This document shows, one piece after another, positions 16,746 to 24,753 of a stretch of DNA of 64,000 bases. The translations under genes and the position numbers were made by a program. Source of the stretch: Nonomuraea basaltis (GTDB lineage: Bacteria; Actinomycetota; Actinomycetes; Streptosporangiales; Streptosporangiaceae); NCBI RefSeq assembly GCF_005893125.1, contig NZ_VCJS01000047.1, positions 1 through 64,000 of the forward strand, written 5' to 3'. The notes under the pieces were generated by a model. It was not told the origin of the DNA and made no database searches. It was given only the letters and a program-made list of their open reading frames with translations. Every line of letters starts with the position of its first letter. Within the stretch, counting starts at the first letter, position 1.

Positions 16746-17599
16746 AGGCCACCGCAGTCGCCGGCAGAGCCCGGGTCGCGGAGAGAGCCGGAACCGCGCG
16801 GAGGAAGGGCGTGCGCACGGCGGCGTTCCGCTGGCTGGTGCTGATCGTCCTCGTCTTCGCCTGGGAGACGGCCACGCGGGCGGCCGGGAGCGCGTTCTTC
16901 CCACCGCCGAGCACCATCGTGGCGCGGATGCACGCCATGTGGTTCTCGGGGCCGCCTGGCACGCTCTTCCTGACCGACCTGGCCATCGAGAACATCCTGC
17001 CCAGCCTCGGCCGGATGGCCGCCGGGTTCGCCGGGGGCGCCCTGGCCGGGGTCGTGCTCGGGCTGGCGCTGGGGCTGTCCGCCCGGGCGTACGACTATCT
17101 CGACGGGGTGCTGCAGTTCCTGCGGGCGATCCCGCCGCCCGCGCTGGTCACGGTGTTCCTGGTGGTGTTCGGGTTCGGGCTGCGGATGCAGCTGGCGTTC
17201 ATCATGTTCAGCATCGTGTGGCCGGTGCTGCTCAACACCGCCGACGGCGCCCGCTCTGTCGAGCCGCTTCACCTGCAGACGTGCCAGGCGTTCCGCCTGT
17301 CGCGGGCCGAGCGGCTGCGCCGGGTGATCCTGCCGTCGGCGCTGCCCAAGATGTTCGCAGGGCTGCGGCTGGCCCTGTCGCTTTCCTTGATCGTCATGGT
17401 GTTCTCCGAGCTGCTGCCCGGCACCACGAACGGCATCGGATTCCAGATCACGGACGCGTACGCGACGTTCGACCTGCCCGCCATGTGGGCCGGGATCGTG
17501 CTGCTCGGGATACTCGGCTATCTGCTGAACGAGCTCTTCCTGGTCGTGGAGCGCCGCGTGCTCGCCTGGCATCACGCCGCCCAGCAACTGGTCGGCTAG
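16742..17599 (+). CDS. ABC transporter permease, SsuC/TauC type (set C, subunit 2)
   Basis: Permease of 285 residues of the second subunit type: AFFPPPSTIVARMHAMWFSG, LRAIPPPALVTVFLVVF, and EAA loop AFRLSRAERLRRVILPSALPK. A basic N-terminal tail of about 35 residues precedes the first helix. It starts in the stop of the previous gene (ATGA). The ATPase gene follows after a 152-base gap that may hold a second promoter. Confidence 0.85.
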   Translation: MKATAVAGRARVAERAGTARRKGVRTAAFRWLVLIVLVFAWETATRAAGSAFFPPPSTIVARMHAMWFSGPPGTLFLTDLAIENILPSLGRMAAGFAGGALAGVVLGLALGLSARAYDYLDGVLQFLRAIPPPALVTVFLVVFGFGLRMQLAFIMFSIVWPVLLNTADGARSVEPLHLQTCQAFRLSRAERLRRVILPSALPKMFAGLRLALSLSLIVMVFSELLPGTTNGIGFQITDAYATFDLPAMWAGIVLLGILGYLLNELFLVVERRVLAWHHAAQQLVG

Positions 17600-17751
17600 C
17601 TGTGGGAGCCCGCGGCGAAAGAGTAGGATCACGCCTTATGAGGTCTACCCGAAGAGGTTTACCTGACAGACATGTCCAGCTTTTCTCGCTCCGATAGAGT
17701 CTTGTGCTGACTCCCGTGCTGTCAGCGGTCTCGCCCCCCTGAGGAATTCCA

Positions 17752-18522
17752 TTGCTCGAGATAGACAACCTCTCCCACATTTACGGCGGCGGTAGCCCGA
17801 ACGCGCACCACGCCATCAATGGCCTCAACCTGAGCGTCGCCGCGGGCGAGCTGCTGTGCATCGTCGGGCCGTCAGGCTGCGGAAAGTCCACGCTGCTGCG
17901 GTCGATCGCCGGCCTGATCACCCCGACGGGCGGCCAGGTCAGTGTCGAGGGCAACGTGGTGCGCCAGACGCCGGACAACCTCGCCGTGGTCTTCCAGGAC
18001 TACAGCCGCTCGCTGTTCCCGTGGATGTCGGTGGCGGACAACGTGGCGCTGCCGCTGCGCCGCAAGAACATGGACAAGCGCCAGCGCCGCGAGGCCGCCC
18101 AGGAGGCTCTGGAGTCGGTCGGGCTGGCGGGCGCGGAGCGCAAATACCCGTTCCAGCTCTCGGGCGGCATGCAGCAGCGGGTGGCGATCGCGCGGGCGCT
18201 GGCGTACCGGCCGACGCTGATGCTCATGGACGAACCGTTCGGCTCGGTGGACGCCCAGACCAGGGAGGACCTGGAGGACCTGCTCCTGAAGGTGCGCGGC
18301 CACCACCAGATGACGATCGTGCTCATCACGCACGACATCGACGAGAGCGTCTACGTGGGCGACCGCGTGGTGGTCCTCTCCAAGGCCCCCGCACACGTGG
18401 TAGGCGACCTCAAGGTGGATCTGCCCGCGCCCCGCGACCAGATCACCACCCGCGAGCACCCCGACTTCGTCCACCTCCGCGCCGAGGTGGGCCGCCTCGT
18501 CCGCGGCCACGCGGCGGTCTGA
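17752..18522 (+). CDS. ABC transporter ATPase, SsuB/TauB type (only ATPase for three sets)
   Basis: Nucleotide-binding subunit of 256 residues. Walker A GPSGCGKST is near residue 40, Q-loop VVFQDY, signature LSGGMQQR, Walker B LMLMDEP and switch histidine in LITHD. It belongs to the nitrate/sulfonate/taurine ATPase group. The start is TTG, supported by GAGGAA 5 bases upstream. It is the only ATPase near the three permease/binding-protein sets, so it may energise all of them, as shared ATPases do in some sugar importers. This sharing is inference. Confidence 0.87.
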   Translation: MLEIDNLSHIYGGGSPNAHHAINGLNLSVAAGELLCIVGPSGCGKSTLLRSIAGLITPTGGQVSVEGNVVRQTPDNLAVVFQDYSRSLFPWMSVADNVALPLRRKNMDKRQRREAAQEALESVGLAGAERKYPFQLSGGMQQRVAIARALAYRPTLMLMDEPFGSVDAQTREDLEDLLLKVRGHHQMTIVLITHDIDESVYVGDRVVVLSKAPAHVVGDLKVDLPAPRDQITTREHPDFVHLRAEVGRLVRGHAAV

Positions 18523-18631
18523 CCGGTTCCCGGGCGGCCGTTGAGCCTGGGGCCTGTCACCGACCTGCGGACTGCGCCACGAGCCTTACCGTCAACCCTG
18601 TTCGCCACTCTCGCGTCAAGCGTGATCGTGA

Positions 18632-18665
18632 CATGCGTAAAGTATGCGGCTTAACAGTACGCATG
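18632..18665. promoter_or_regulatory. Inverted repeat upstream of the serine hydrolase gene
   Basis: Perfect 8-bp arms CATGCGTA (18632-18639) and TACGCATG (18658-18665) separated by 18 bases, ending 17 bases before the GTG at 18683. The position suits an operator or a leader hairpin. The cognate regulator is not evident. Confidence 0.45.
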
Positions 18666-18682
18666 TGATTCAGGAGCTTGAC

Positions 18683-19930
18683 GTGACGACGCTTTCTCGC
18701 AGGAACCTTCTCAAGGCGGGCGCGATCGGGGTGCCGGCCGCGGCTTTGGCCGGACGCCCGGCGCTGGCGGCCGCGCCCTTACCGGTGGTGGAGACCTCGG
18801 GCAGCGCGCCGGTCCAGCTGGCCGGGTTCGACAAGGTGATGAAGACCTTCGTGCAGGACCGCAAGATCACCGCCGCCCAGCTCGCCATCATGAAGAGCGG
18901 CAGGATCGTGCTCGCTCGCGGCTACCGCTACAACGACTTTTCCAGGGCGCTGCCCACGGTGTCGCCGACGTCGCTGTTCCGGATCGCCAGCGTGAGCAAG
19001 AACATCACCTCGGCCGCGATCATGCGCCTGGTGCAGGACGGCAAGCTGAGCCTGTCGGCCAAGGTCACCCAGCTGCTGGGACTAACCCCGGCCGACCCCC
19101 GCATGGCGCAGGTCACCGTGCTCCGGCTCATGCAGCACCTGGGCGGCTGGGACAAGGACGTCTCCAAGGATCAGCTCTGGCTGGACCACACCATCGCGGC
19201 CACCCTCGACGTGCCGCTGCCGATCGGCCACGCCGACATCATCCGGTACGCCACCGCCCGTCAGCTCGACTTCGACCCGGGCACGAAGATGGTCTACAGC
19301 AATTACGGCTACATGCTGCTCGGCCGGATCATCGCGAAGGTCTCCGGCACGTCCTACGAGTCATACATCAAGACCAAGCTGCTCCAGCCGCTCGGCATCA
19401 CCCGGATGCGGCTCGGCAAGAGCCTCAGGAGCCAGGCGGCGCCCGGCGAGATCGCCTACGAGTCGCAGTACACGAACAAGTCGGTGGTGGACACCTCCGG
19501 CACCGTCGTCCCGTTCCCCTATGGCGGCTTCAACATGCCCAACCAGGACGCCAACGGCGGCTGGCTCGCTTCCGCCGTGGACCTGGTCCGCTGGACCCTC
19601 GCCTTCGACAAGCCGGGCACCGTGCTGAGCTCGGCTTCGATCGCCAAGCTCGTCGCCAAGCCGGAGATCGGCATCAACGAGTACGGCTCCTGGTACGGCG
19701 GCGGATGGTGGGTTCGCCAGGTCACCGGCCACCTCAACACCTGGCACAACGGCTCCATGCCGGGCACGTTCACGTACCTGGCCCGGCTGCAGAACGGGTT
19801 CAGCTACGCCGTGCTGTTCAACCGGCGGGAGGAGAGCGGGTCGCTGGACTACGACACGATCGACGACGACATCAACAAGGTCAGCGTCTCCTCCTGGCCC
19901 CAGGGGGACCTGACCGGGAGATACTTCTGA
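18683..19930 (+). CDS. Tat-exported serine hydrolase, beta-lactamase/D-Ala-D-Ala peptidase family
   Basis: Class C beta-lactamase-like fold, 415 residues. The N-terminus carries a twin-arginine signal (SRRNLLKAG), so it is exported folded. Nucleophile motif SVSK is at residues 103-106, the tyrosine motif is YSNYGYMLLG, and HNGSMPGT serves as the third motif. Family members include D-aminopeptidases, esterases and DD-peptidases as well as beta-lactamases, so antibiotic resistance is not implied. GTG 18683 is preferred since AGGAG lies 7 bases upstream and the Tat motif starts there. The methyltransferase gene follows after 15 bases and may be co-transcribed. Confidence 0.82.
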   Translation: MTTLSRRNLLKAGAIGVPAAALAGRPALAAAPLPVVETSGSAPVQLAGFDKVMKTFVQDRKITAAQLAIMKSGRIVLARGYRYNDFSRALPTVSPTSLFRIASVSKNITSAAIMRLVQDGKLSLSAKVTQLLGLTPADPRMAQVTVLRLMQHLGGWDKDVSKDQLWLDHTIAATLDVPLPIGHADIIRYATARQLDFDPGTKMVYSNYGYMLLGRIIAKVSGTSYESYIKTKLLQPLGITRMRLGKSLRSQAAPGEIAYESQYTNKSVVDTSGTVVPFPYGGFNMPNQDANGGWLASAVDLVRWTLAFDKPGTVLSSASIAKLVAKPEIGINEYGSWYGGGWWVRQVTGHLNTWHNGSMPGTFTYLARLQNGFSYAVLFNRREESGSLDYDTIDDDINKVSVSSWPQGDLTGRYF

Positions 19931-19945
19931 GAAAGGATGGGCAGC

Positions 19946-20674
19946 ATGGATCGGCAACTGCTCAGCGCCATCGCACACCGCGACCACCCGATCGCCGCCC
20001 CCATCTCGGAGGCCAACCTCGACCGGTTGCTGCGCCGGGCGGCGCTGCCGGACGGGGCCCGCATCCTCGATCTCGGCTGCGGCGAGGGCGAATGGTCGCT
20101 CCGGGCGCTCGAGCTCGTCCCGTCCGCGGTGGCCGACGGCGTGGACCTCTCCCCGCACGCCCTGGCGTCCGCGGAACGGGCCGCCGCCGCGCGCGGCCTG
20201 TCCGACCGGCTCCGGCTGCACCTGACGCCCGCCGCCGAGTTCTCCGCCACCGAGCCGTACGATCTGGTGCTCTGCCTGGGCTCCACCCACGCCTTCGGCG
20301 GTTTGAAGGACACGATGGAGGCGATCGCCGGATACGTCCGCCCGGGCGGGCTGGCGCTGGTGGGGGAAGGCTTCTGGGAACGGGCTCCCGCCCCGGACCT
20401 CGTCGAGGCCATCGGTACGTACCCCGACCTGACAGGGACCGTGGCGACCGCCGAGTCCGGCGGCTGGCTGACCGTCCACGGCCATGTGAGCGACCTGGCT
20501 GAATGGGACGAGTACGAGTTCTCGTGGACCGGCACGCTGGCCCGCTGGGCCGCAGACAATCCCGGTCCCGACGGCGACCAGGCCCTCGCCGCCATGAGGG
20601 AGCACCGCGAGATGTGGCTCAACGGCTACAGGGGCATGCTCGGCTTCGTCTCCCTCCTGCTCCGACGCGTGTAG
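19946..20674 (+). CDS. SAM-dependent methyltransferase
   Basis: Class I methyltransferase of 242 residues. Motif I ILDLGCGEGEW is near residue 43, with a following acidic strand end GVDLSPHALASAE and a motif IV-like YDLVLCLGSTHAFG. The substrate is unknown; the fold resembles the small-molecule methyltransferase-11/25 groups. The ATG at 19946 has AAAGGA about 8 bases upstream; another ATG at 19937 touches that site and is less likely. It ends 35 bases from the convergent SDR gene. Confidence 0.78.
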   Translation: MDRQLLSAIAHRDHPIAAPISEANLDRLLRRAALPDGARILDLGCGEGEWSLRALELVPSAVADGVDLSPHALASAERAAAARGLSDRLRLHLTPAAEFSATEPYDLVLCLGSTHAFGGLKDTMEAIAGYVRPGGLALVGEGFWERAPAPDLVEAIGTYPDLTGTVATAESGGWLTVHGHVSDLAEWDEYEFSWTGTLARWAADNPGPDGDQALAAMREHREMWLNGYRGMLGFVSLLLRRV

Positions 20675-20709
20675 GCCGCTTCCCCTCCTGATCCAGCGCG
20701 TGCGCTACC

Positions 20710-21477
20710 TCAGGTGAGCTCCAGGCCGCCGTCCACGGTCAGCACCTGGCCCGTGATCCAGGTGGCGGCGGGGTCGGCCAGGTGCACGATCCAGGTCGCC
20801 ACCTCCTCGGGATCCCCGCGCCGGCCGAGCGGGATCCGCGCGACCTCATCCTGCTTGATCTGCTCGACCACGCTCCCGGGCAGACCGGCGGCGGCCAGCG
20901 CCTCGCTCTCGGTGGGCCCGGGCGCCAGGGCGTTGACGCGGATGCCGTCCGCGGCCAGCTCCAACGCCCAGCTACGGGTCAACTGCTCCAGGGCGGCCTT
21001 GGAGGCGGCGTAGTGGGCCGCGCCCGGCAGCGGCCGGTGGCCGTACGTGCTGGAGATGTTGACGATCGCGCCGTGTCCGGCACGCAGGTGCGGCAGCGCC
21101 GCGTGGGCGAGCAGGCTGGGCGCGGTGACGTTGAGCGCGAACAGGTCGCTGATGCGCTGGGCGTCGGTGTCGGCCAGCGGCATCACGGCGGTGGCCCCGG
21201 CATTGTTGACCAGCACGTCCAGGCGCCCCCACCGCTCGATCACCGCGTCGACGATCGCCCGCGCCGCCTGCTCACCGCCGCAGATGTCGGCGGCCAGGAC
21301 GGCGATGCCCGGATGCTGAGCGGCGGTGTCCTCCAGGGCAGAGGCCCGGCGCCCGACTCCGAGCACGTGTGCTCCGGCGCGGGCGAAGGCGAGCGCGGCG
21401 GCCCGCCCGATCCCGGACCCGGCTCCGGTCACGACTACGGCCCTGCCCCGCAGGCGGCCGGCGGACTGGTCGGCCAC
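20710..21477 (-). CDS. Short-chain dehydrogenase/reductase
   Basis: SDR oxidoreductase of 255 residues: NAD(P)-binding TGAGSGIG at residues 17-24, NNAG near 91-94, catalytic Ser in NISS and Tyr156/Lys160 in YAASK. Reduces or oxidises a carbonyl/alcohol in the cytoplasm. GTG 21477 is chosen because GAAGGAG lies 6-7 bases upstream; earlier in-frame codons would run through the operator. It is divergent from the ArsR-type regulator at 21531, with a 53-base gap containing a near-perfect palindrome, so that regulator very likely controls it. Confidence 0.85.
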   Translation of the reverse strand: MADQSAGRLRGRAVVVTGAGSGIGRAAALAFARAGAHVLGVGRRASALEDTAAQHPGIAVLAADICGGEQAARAIVDAVIERWGRLDVLVNNAGATAVMPLADTDAQRISDLFALNVTAPSLLAHAALPHLRAGHGAIVNISSTYGHRPLPGAAHYAASKAALEQLTRSWALELAADGIRVNALAPGPTESEALAAAGLPGSVVEQIKQDEVARIPLGRRGDPEEVATWIVHLADPAATWITGQVLTVDGGLELT

Positions 21478-21489
21478 GGCTTCTCCTTC

Positions 21490-21514
21490 GTTCGATGTTC
21501 GTGAAACGTCGAAC
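21490..21514. promoter_or_regulatory. Palindromic operator between SDR and ArsR-type regulator
   Basis: Arms GTTCGATGTT (21490-21499) and AACGTCGAAC (21505-21514) pair at 9 of 10 positions around a 5-base centre. It lies midway in the 53-base divergent gap, so binding would cover both promoters. Confidence 0.65.
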
Positions 21515-21530
21515 AAGCTACCATGGGTGG

Positions 21531-21914
21531 ATGAAGAAGGCACATCACCCCGAACTGGGCGAGATCACGCTGACCGAGGTGATGGCCGCCCTGAGCGACC
21601 CGATCCGGCTCGGGCTGGTACGGGTGCTGGCGGACGGGCGCGAGCGCGGCTGGGGCGAACTGCGGGCGCCGGTGGCCAAGTCAACGCTCAGCCACCACCT
21701 GCGGGTGTTACGTGACGCCGGACTCACCCGTACTCGCCAGGAGGGCACCCGCTGCTTCGTGATCCTGCGCCGGGATGACCTGCAGACACGCTTTCCCGGA
21801 CTGCTTCAGGTGGTGCTGGCCGCGGCGGAGGCGGACGACGTGGGCGCTCATGTCGGCGTCAGGCCCAGCGCCGACACCGCCCGGCCCCCACTGGAGCCGG
21901 CCCGCGACCGATGA
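21531..21914 (+). CDS. ArsR-type winged-helix transcriptional regulator
   Basis: DNA-binding protein of 127 residues. The winged helix spans LTEVMAALSDPIRLGLVRVL through STLSHHLRVLRDAGLTRTRQEG, with recognition helix around STLSHHLRVL. No CxC metal site is present, so metal sensing is unlikely; relatives regulate adjacent oxidoreductases. The C-terminal 40 residues are low complexity. ATG 21531 follows GGGTGG closely. Divergent from the SDR it probably represses, with the palindrome at 21490-21514 as its likely site. Confidence 0.8.
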   Translation: MKKAHHPELGEITLTEVMAALSDPIRLGLVRVLADGRERGWGELRAPVAKSTLSHHLRVLRDAGLTRTRQEGTRCFVILRRDDLQTRFPGLLQVVLAAAEADDVGAHVGVRPSADTARPPLEPARDR

Positions 21915-21949
21915 GACCTGGCAGGCCCAGGATCATCATTGAGCAGTCG

Positions 21950-22714
21950 CTACCGGAAAAAGTCGTCCAGCTCCCGGACGGCCTGATCGAGGTCGTCCGC
22001 GACTCCCCGCTGCAACAGCCTCACGTAGAGACCATCGCCGGTGACTCCGAGCCGCCGTATCTGAGCGGCCCGCACCCTCATTCCCGCCTGGACATCATCG
22101 ATGATCGTTCCTGGATCCCCCGTCCATCCGTACGTGTCCAGAAACCGGCGTAACCGCGCGGGCCGCGAAGCGAAATCGGTGAATCCCTCCGATGCGGCCA
22201 CGTGACGTGCGTGGAGCGGCACCCAGCACATGGCTACGAAGGCCACATCCGAGTCCACCGTGGTCGGCCCGGCGAAATCCCAGTCGAAGAAACCGACCAG
22301 TCGTCCGGAGTGCCAGGAGGCATTGAATGGGCCGGTGTCGTTGTGCCCGATGATCAACCCCGGTGACCATCGTTCGCCGGTGCGCCAGTGAGCGTCCGCG
22401 GACGGCACGAAATCGGCCACGGCCTCGTGGTAGGCGCGCAACCACTTCGCGACCTGGATGAGCGTGTCCTCGGCGTGGGCCCACTCGGGCCACACGGAGC
22501 GATCCCCGACGGCATCGCCGTCCAGAAAGGAGAGAATCTCGCGCCCGTCCGAATCGATGCCCAGAACGCGGGGAACCCCTTCGAACCCCTTGTTTTCCAG
22601 ATGCCGCAACAGCTCATGGACCGACGTCGTCCACGCCCCCACCTGCCGCCGGACTGTGCGCCCTACCAGGACCGCGCCTCCGTCGTTGCCGCCCCCGAGC
22701 CGATTCCCAGCCAC
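21950..22714 (-). CDS. APH-type phosphotransferase
   Basis: Aminoglycoside phosphotransferase/choline kinase-like fold, 254 residues. The catalytic loop HNDTGPFN (His124, Asp126, Asn131) and the metal-binding DWD (144-146) are intact. The short N-lobe opens with VGRTVRRQVGAWTTSVHELLRHLE, typical of a widespread actinobacterial group of unknown substrate; antibiotic phosphorylation is not established for it. GTG start with GAGG about 7 bases upstream. It follows the GNAT gene on the same strand, and a promoter-like element (22833-22872) overlaps the GNAT stop. Confidence 0.75.
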   Translation of the reverse strand: MAGNRLGGGNDGGAVLVGRTVRRQVGAWTTSVHELLRHLENKGFEGVPRVLGIDSDGREILSFLDGDAVGDRSVWPEWAHAEDTLIQVAKWLRAYHEAVADFVPSADAHWRTGERWSPGLIIGHNDTGPFNASWHSGRLVGFFDWDFAGPTTVDSDVAFVAMCWVPLHARHVAASEGFTDFASRPARLRRFLDTYGWTGDPGTIIDDVQAGMRVRAAQIRRLGVTGDGLYVRLLQRGVADDLDQAVRELDDFFR

Positions 22715-22832
22715 GTGCCACCTCGCCAGACCCTGCCTCGACCGCCGGGTACGGCATCGATCAGCCGCAGCGCGTTCAAAGAATCGCCGCCGGATCGATG
22801 AAGTCGTCCAGAACCCCCGACGTCAGGAAGCA

Positions 22833-22872
22833 TTACTGACCGCTCCGGCAAGGTCAAGAGCTCCGTGGAACG
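22833..22872 (-). promoter_or_regulatory. Promoter-like element shared with the cellulase gene
   Basis: On the minus strand it reads TTGACC then GAGCGGTCAGTAATG, nearly identical to 27776-27815 upstream of the GH6 gene. TTGACC looks like a -35 box, and TGACC with GGTCA form an interrupted palindrome. It lies about 120 bases before the phosphotransferase start and overlaps the GNAT stop. Confidence 0.5.
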
Positions 22873-23423
22873 CTCCCGCCGCTCTGGGGATCGAGACGGC
22901 GGACGCGGACGGCGTTGCGGACCTTCCTGCCGTCCTCCTGCTCGTCCTCGCACTCCCCCGCCAGGACGTATCCGAAGCCGTCGTAGACGCGGGCCAGCTC
23001 GGCGCTCCCCGCCCAGTGGTCCAGCGCGAGCGCGGGAGCCCCGTACGCCCGGGCGCGGCGTTCCGCCTCCTCCATGAGCGCCGAGCCGACGCCACGCCCT
23101 CCAGGGCCCCGGTCCGACATCACGGTGTGCACGAACATCGCCCCCTCGGTCACCAGACCCGCGGGGATGCGCGGCGGGACCATCGGCGCCGCGGCGAGCA
23201 GGCCCACGCAGGCGTGGTCGCGCTCCGCCAGCGTGATGACACCCTGCGACGTCCAGTCCGCGACCCGCTCGGGAAAGCCCGGGATCCGGGAGAAGGGCAC
23301 CGTGCCCCATTGCTCCGTCCGGCCTCGCTCGACGAGCCAGCCGAGGACGGCGTCCATGAGGGACACCAGGGCCGGAACGTCCTCCGCCGTCGCAGGGCGC
23401 AGGGTGATCCGCCGGTCTGACAT
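22854..23423 (-). CDS. GNAT-family N-acetyltransferase
   Basis: GNAT fold of 189 residues: N-terminal ITLRPATAEDVPALVSLMD, acetyl-CoA pyrophosphate-binding loop RGPGGRGVGSALM, and C-terminal strand with YDGFGYV. Transfers an acetyl group to an amine; substrate unknown. ATG 23423 is preferred because GGAGG lies 5 bases upstream; a start 4 codons earlier is possible. Divergent from the MarR gene across a 62-base gap that carries the MarR operator, so MarR may control it. Confidence 0.78.
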   Translation of the reverse strand: MSDRRITLRPATAEDVPALVSLMDAVLGWLVERGRTEQWGTVPFSRIPGFPERVADWTSQGVITLAERDHACVGLLAAAPMVPPRIPAGLVTEGAMFVHTVMSDRGPGGRGVGSALMEEAERRARAYGAPALALDHWAGSAELARVYDGFGYVLAGECEDEQEDGRKVRNAVRVRRLDPQSGGSVPRSS

Positions 23424-23481
23424 GTCCGCCTCCACAAGAGTAGACTGCGCTCGATGGAAGAAACTTTAATTTCCTAAGGAT

Positions 23482-23501
23482 TAGATTGTCAAAGCAATCT
23501 A
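23482..23501. promoter_or_regulatory. Perfect palindrome over the MarR start codon
   Basis: Arms TAGATTG (23482-23488) and CAATCTA (23495-23501) flank TCAAAG. The repeat covers the TTG start itself, a position suited to autorepression, and lies 59 bases upstream of the divergent GNAT start. Confidence 0.55.
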
Positions 23502-23959
23502 GGATCGACACCGTCACCCGGGCCGTCCAGGATCTCCAGGACGCCACGGACCTCATCGACGAGCTGGCCGCCCGCCACCTGGGCATCAACCGCACGGATC
23601 TGCGCTGCTTGAGCCGGCTCAGCGCCCGCGGCGCGATGACGGCGAGCGACCTGGCCGCCGCCGCCGGGCTCACGGGCGGCGCCATGACCACCGTCATCGA
23701 CCGGCTGGAGCGGGCCGGGCTCGCCCGGCGCGTCCGGGACTCCGTGGATCGGCGTCGCGTTCTCGTCCATCTGACCGAGCGCGCGGAGCGGCTCAGCGCG
23801 CAGATCTGGGGCCCCATCGTGGTCGACGCCCAGGCCGCGCTCGGCGGGTTCAGCGCCGCCGAGCTGGACCTGATCGAGAGGTTCCTGACCATGGCTCTGC
23901 GCAACCAGCAGCGGCACGCGGATCGCCTGCGAACCGAGCCCCACCCTCCCAGCCGCTGA
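23486..23959 (+). CDS. MarR-family transcriptional regulator
   Basis: Winged-helix protein of 157 residues with dimerisation helices at both ends. The DNA-binding part spans TDLRCLSRLSARGAMTASDLAAAAGLTGGAMTTVIDRLERAGLARR, and the wing has DRRRVLVHLTERA. TTG start with AAGGA 6 bases upstream; no better in-frame start exists. It should bind the palindrome overlapping its own start and may also repress the divergent acetyltransferase. Confidence 0.82.
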   Translation: MSKQSRIDTVTRAVQDLQDATDLIDELAARHLGINRTDLRCLSRLSARGAMTASDLAAAAGLTGGAMTTVIDRLERAGLARRVRDSVDRRRVLVHLTERAERLSAQIWGPIVVDAQAALGGFSAAELDLIERFLTMALRNQQRHADRLRTEPHPPSR

Positions 23960-24042
23960 CCACCTCATCAGGGTGCCGCGCATGCCGGTTCAGAGGGATT
24001 CGCTTCCCGCTGTCGTGAAGAGCAGGTCTGCGAAGGGAACAC

Positions 24043-24657
24043 TTGCCTGCTACGGGCCGTTTCCCCAGCATGGGGCGGGTTGATGATTTCCTGGAGCGGC
24101 ATCCGTGGTCCACATTCCCGGTGGTTGCCGTGGCCATCGGCGCGATCCCCCTGGCCCTCTGGGACGAGACCGCCGGCCAGCCGCACTTGTGGCCTCGTCT
24201 CGCCATGGGCGCCGCGATCGGCACCGGCCTCATGGCCGTTCTCACTACCCTGGCCATGATCCGCAGGTCACGCCGGACGGTCGTGACCGCCATGGCCCTG
24301 GTCGTCCTGCTGGCAATTTCCGTCGTGGCCGGAATGGTGGGGTTCACCAGGAATAATCGTGCACTTCAACTGGAAGACCCCGGCCAGACCGAACTGGTGG
24401 GCGCCGTGGTGGCGATCGACGCCTGGGGCGCGATGGCGGTGCTGGTGATAAGCGTTCACGTGCTGACCAGGCAGGCACGCGGCCGCCGGCACGTCGGCCG
24501 GGTGGAGGAGTTCGGCCAGGGTGTGTGGTACGCGGCGGCCTGCGATTGCGGCTGGCGCGGCGAGGTCGTACGGGATAGTTCGACGGCTTTCACCAACGCG
24601 GGCAACCACGCGAACAGGGTCCAGCTCACCGTACGGAAGATCGCGCACCTCCCTTAG
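24043..24657 (+). CDS. Predicted membrane protein of unknown function
   Basis: About 204 residues with four hydrophobic segments (STFPVVAVAIGAIPLALW, a segment around LWPRLAMGAAIGTGLMAVLTT, VVTAMALVVLLAISVVAGMVG, and AIDAWGAMAVLVISVHVLT). A cytosolic tail follows with CDCGW and then GNHANRVQLTVRK, which may bind metal. No family recognised. TTG 24043 has AAGGGA 5 bases upstream, while ATG 24070 has none, so TTG is preferred with modest confidence. It stands alone on the plus strand. Confidence 0.55.
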   Translation: MPATGRFPSMGRVDDFLERHPWSTFPVVAVAIGAIPLALWDETAGQPHLWPRLAMGAAIGTGLMAVLTTLAMIRRSRRTVVTAMALVVLLAISVVAGMVGFTRNNRALQLEDPGQTELVGAVVAIDAWGAMAVLVISVHVLTRQARGRRHVGRVEEFGQGVWYAAACDCGWRGEVVRDSSTAFTNAGNHANRVQLTVRKIAHLP

Positions 24658-24704
24658 AGCGCGGATCGCCGCCACCGCCGCGGTGCTGCTTCAAACAGCA
24701 TCCC

Positions 24705-24737
24705 TTGACAACCAAGTAGTTATATTAATACCTGGTT
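24705..24737 (+). promoter_or_regulatory. Promoter/operator of the ArsR-DinB-SRPBCC operon
   Basis: TTGACA at 24705-24710 is a consensus -35 box. Overlapping it is an inverted repeat AACCAAGTA (24710-24718) and TACCTGGTT (24729-24737), matching at 8 of 9 positions with a 10-base AT-only centre apart from one G. The likely -10 falls within the right arm, so a bound repressor would block transcription. Confidence 0.6.
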
Positions 24738-24753
24738 ATGAATGGAGGGGTGC

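Noticed and set aside
20675..20709. Hairpin AGCGC/GCGCT between the methyltransferase and SDR genes as a terminator
   Set aside because: Only five base pairs with a two-base loop; too weak to support a call.
22865..22880. Possible CebR box (TGGGAGCGCTCCCA-like) near TGGAACGCTCCC
   Set aside because: The match needs a gap and is inside or beyond the GNAT coding region rather than near the cellulase gene.
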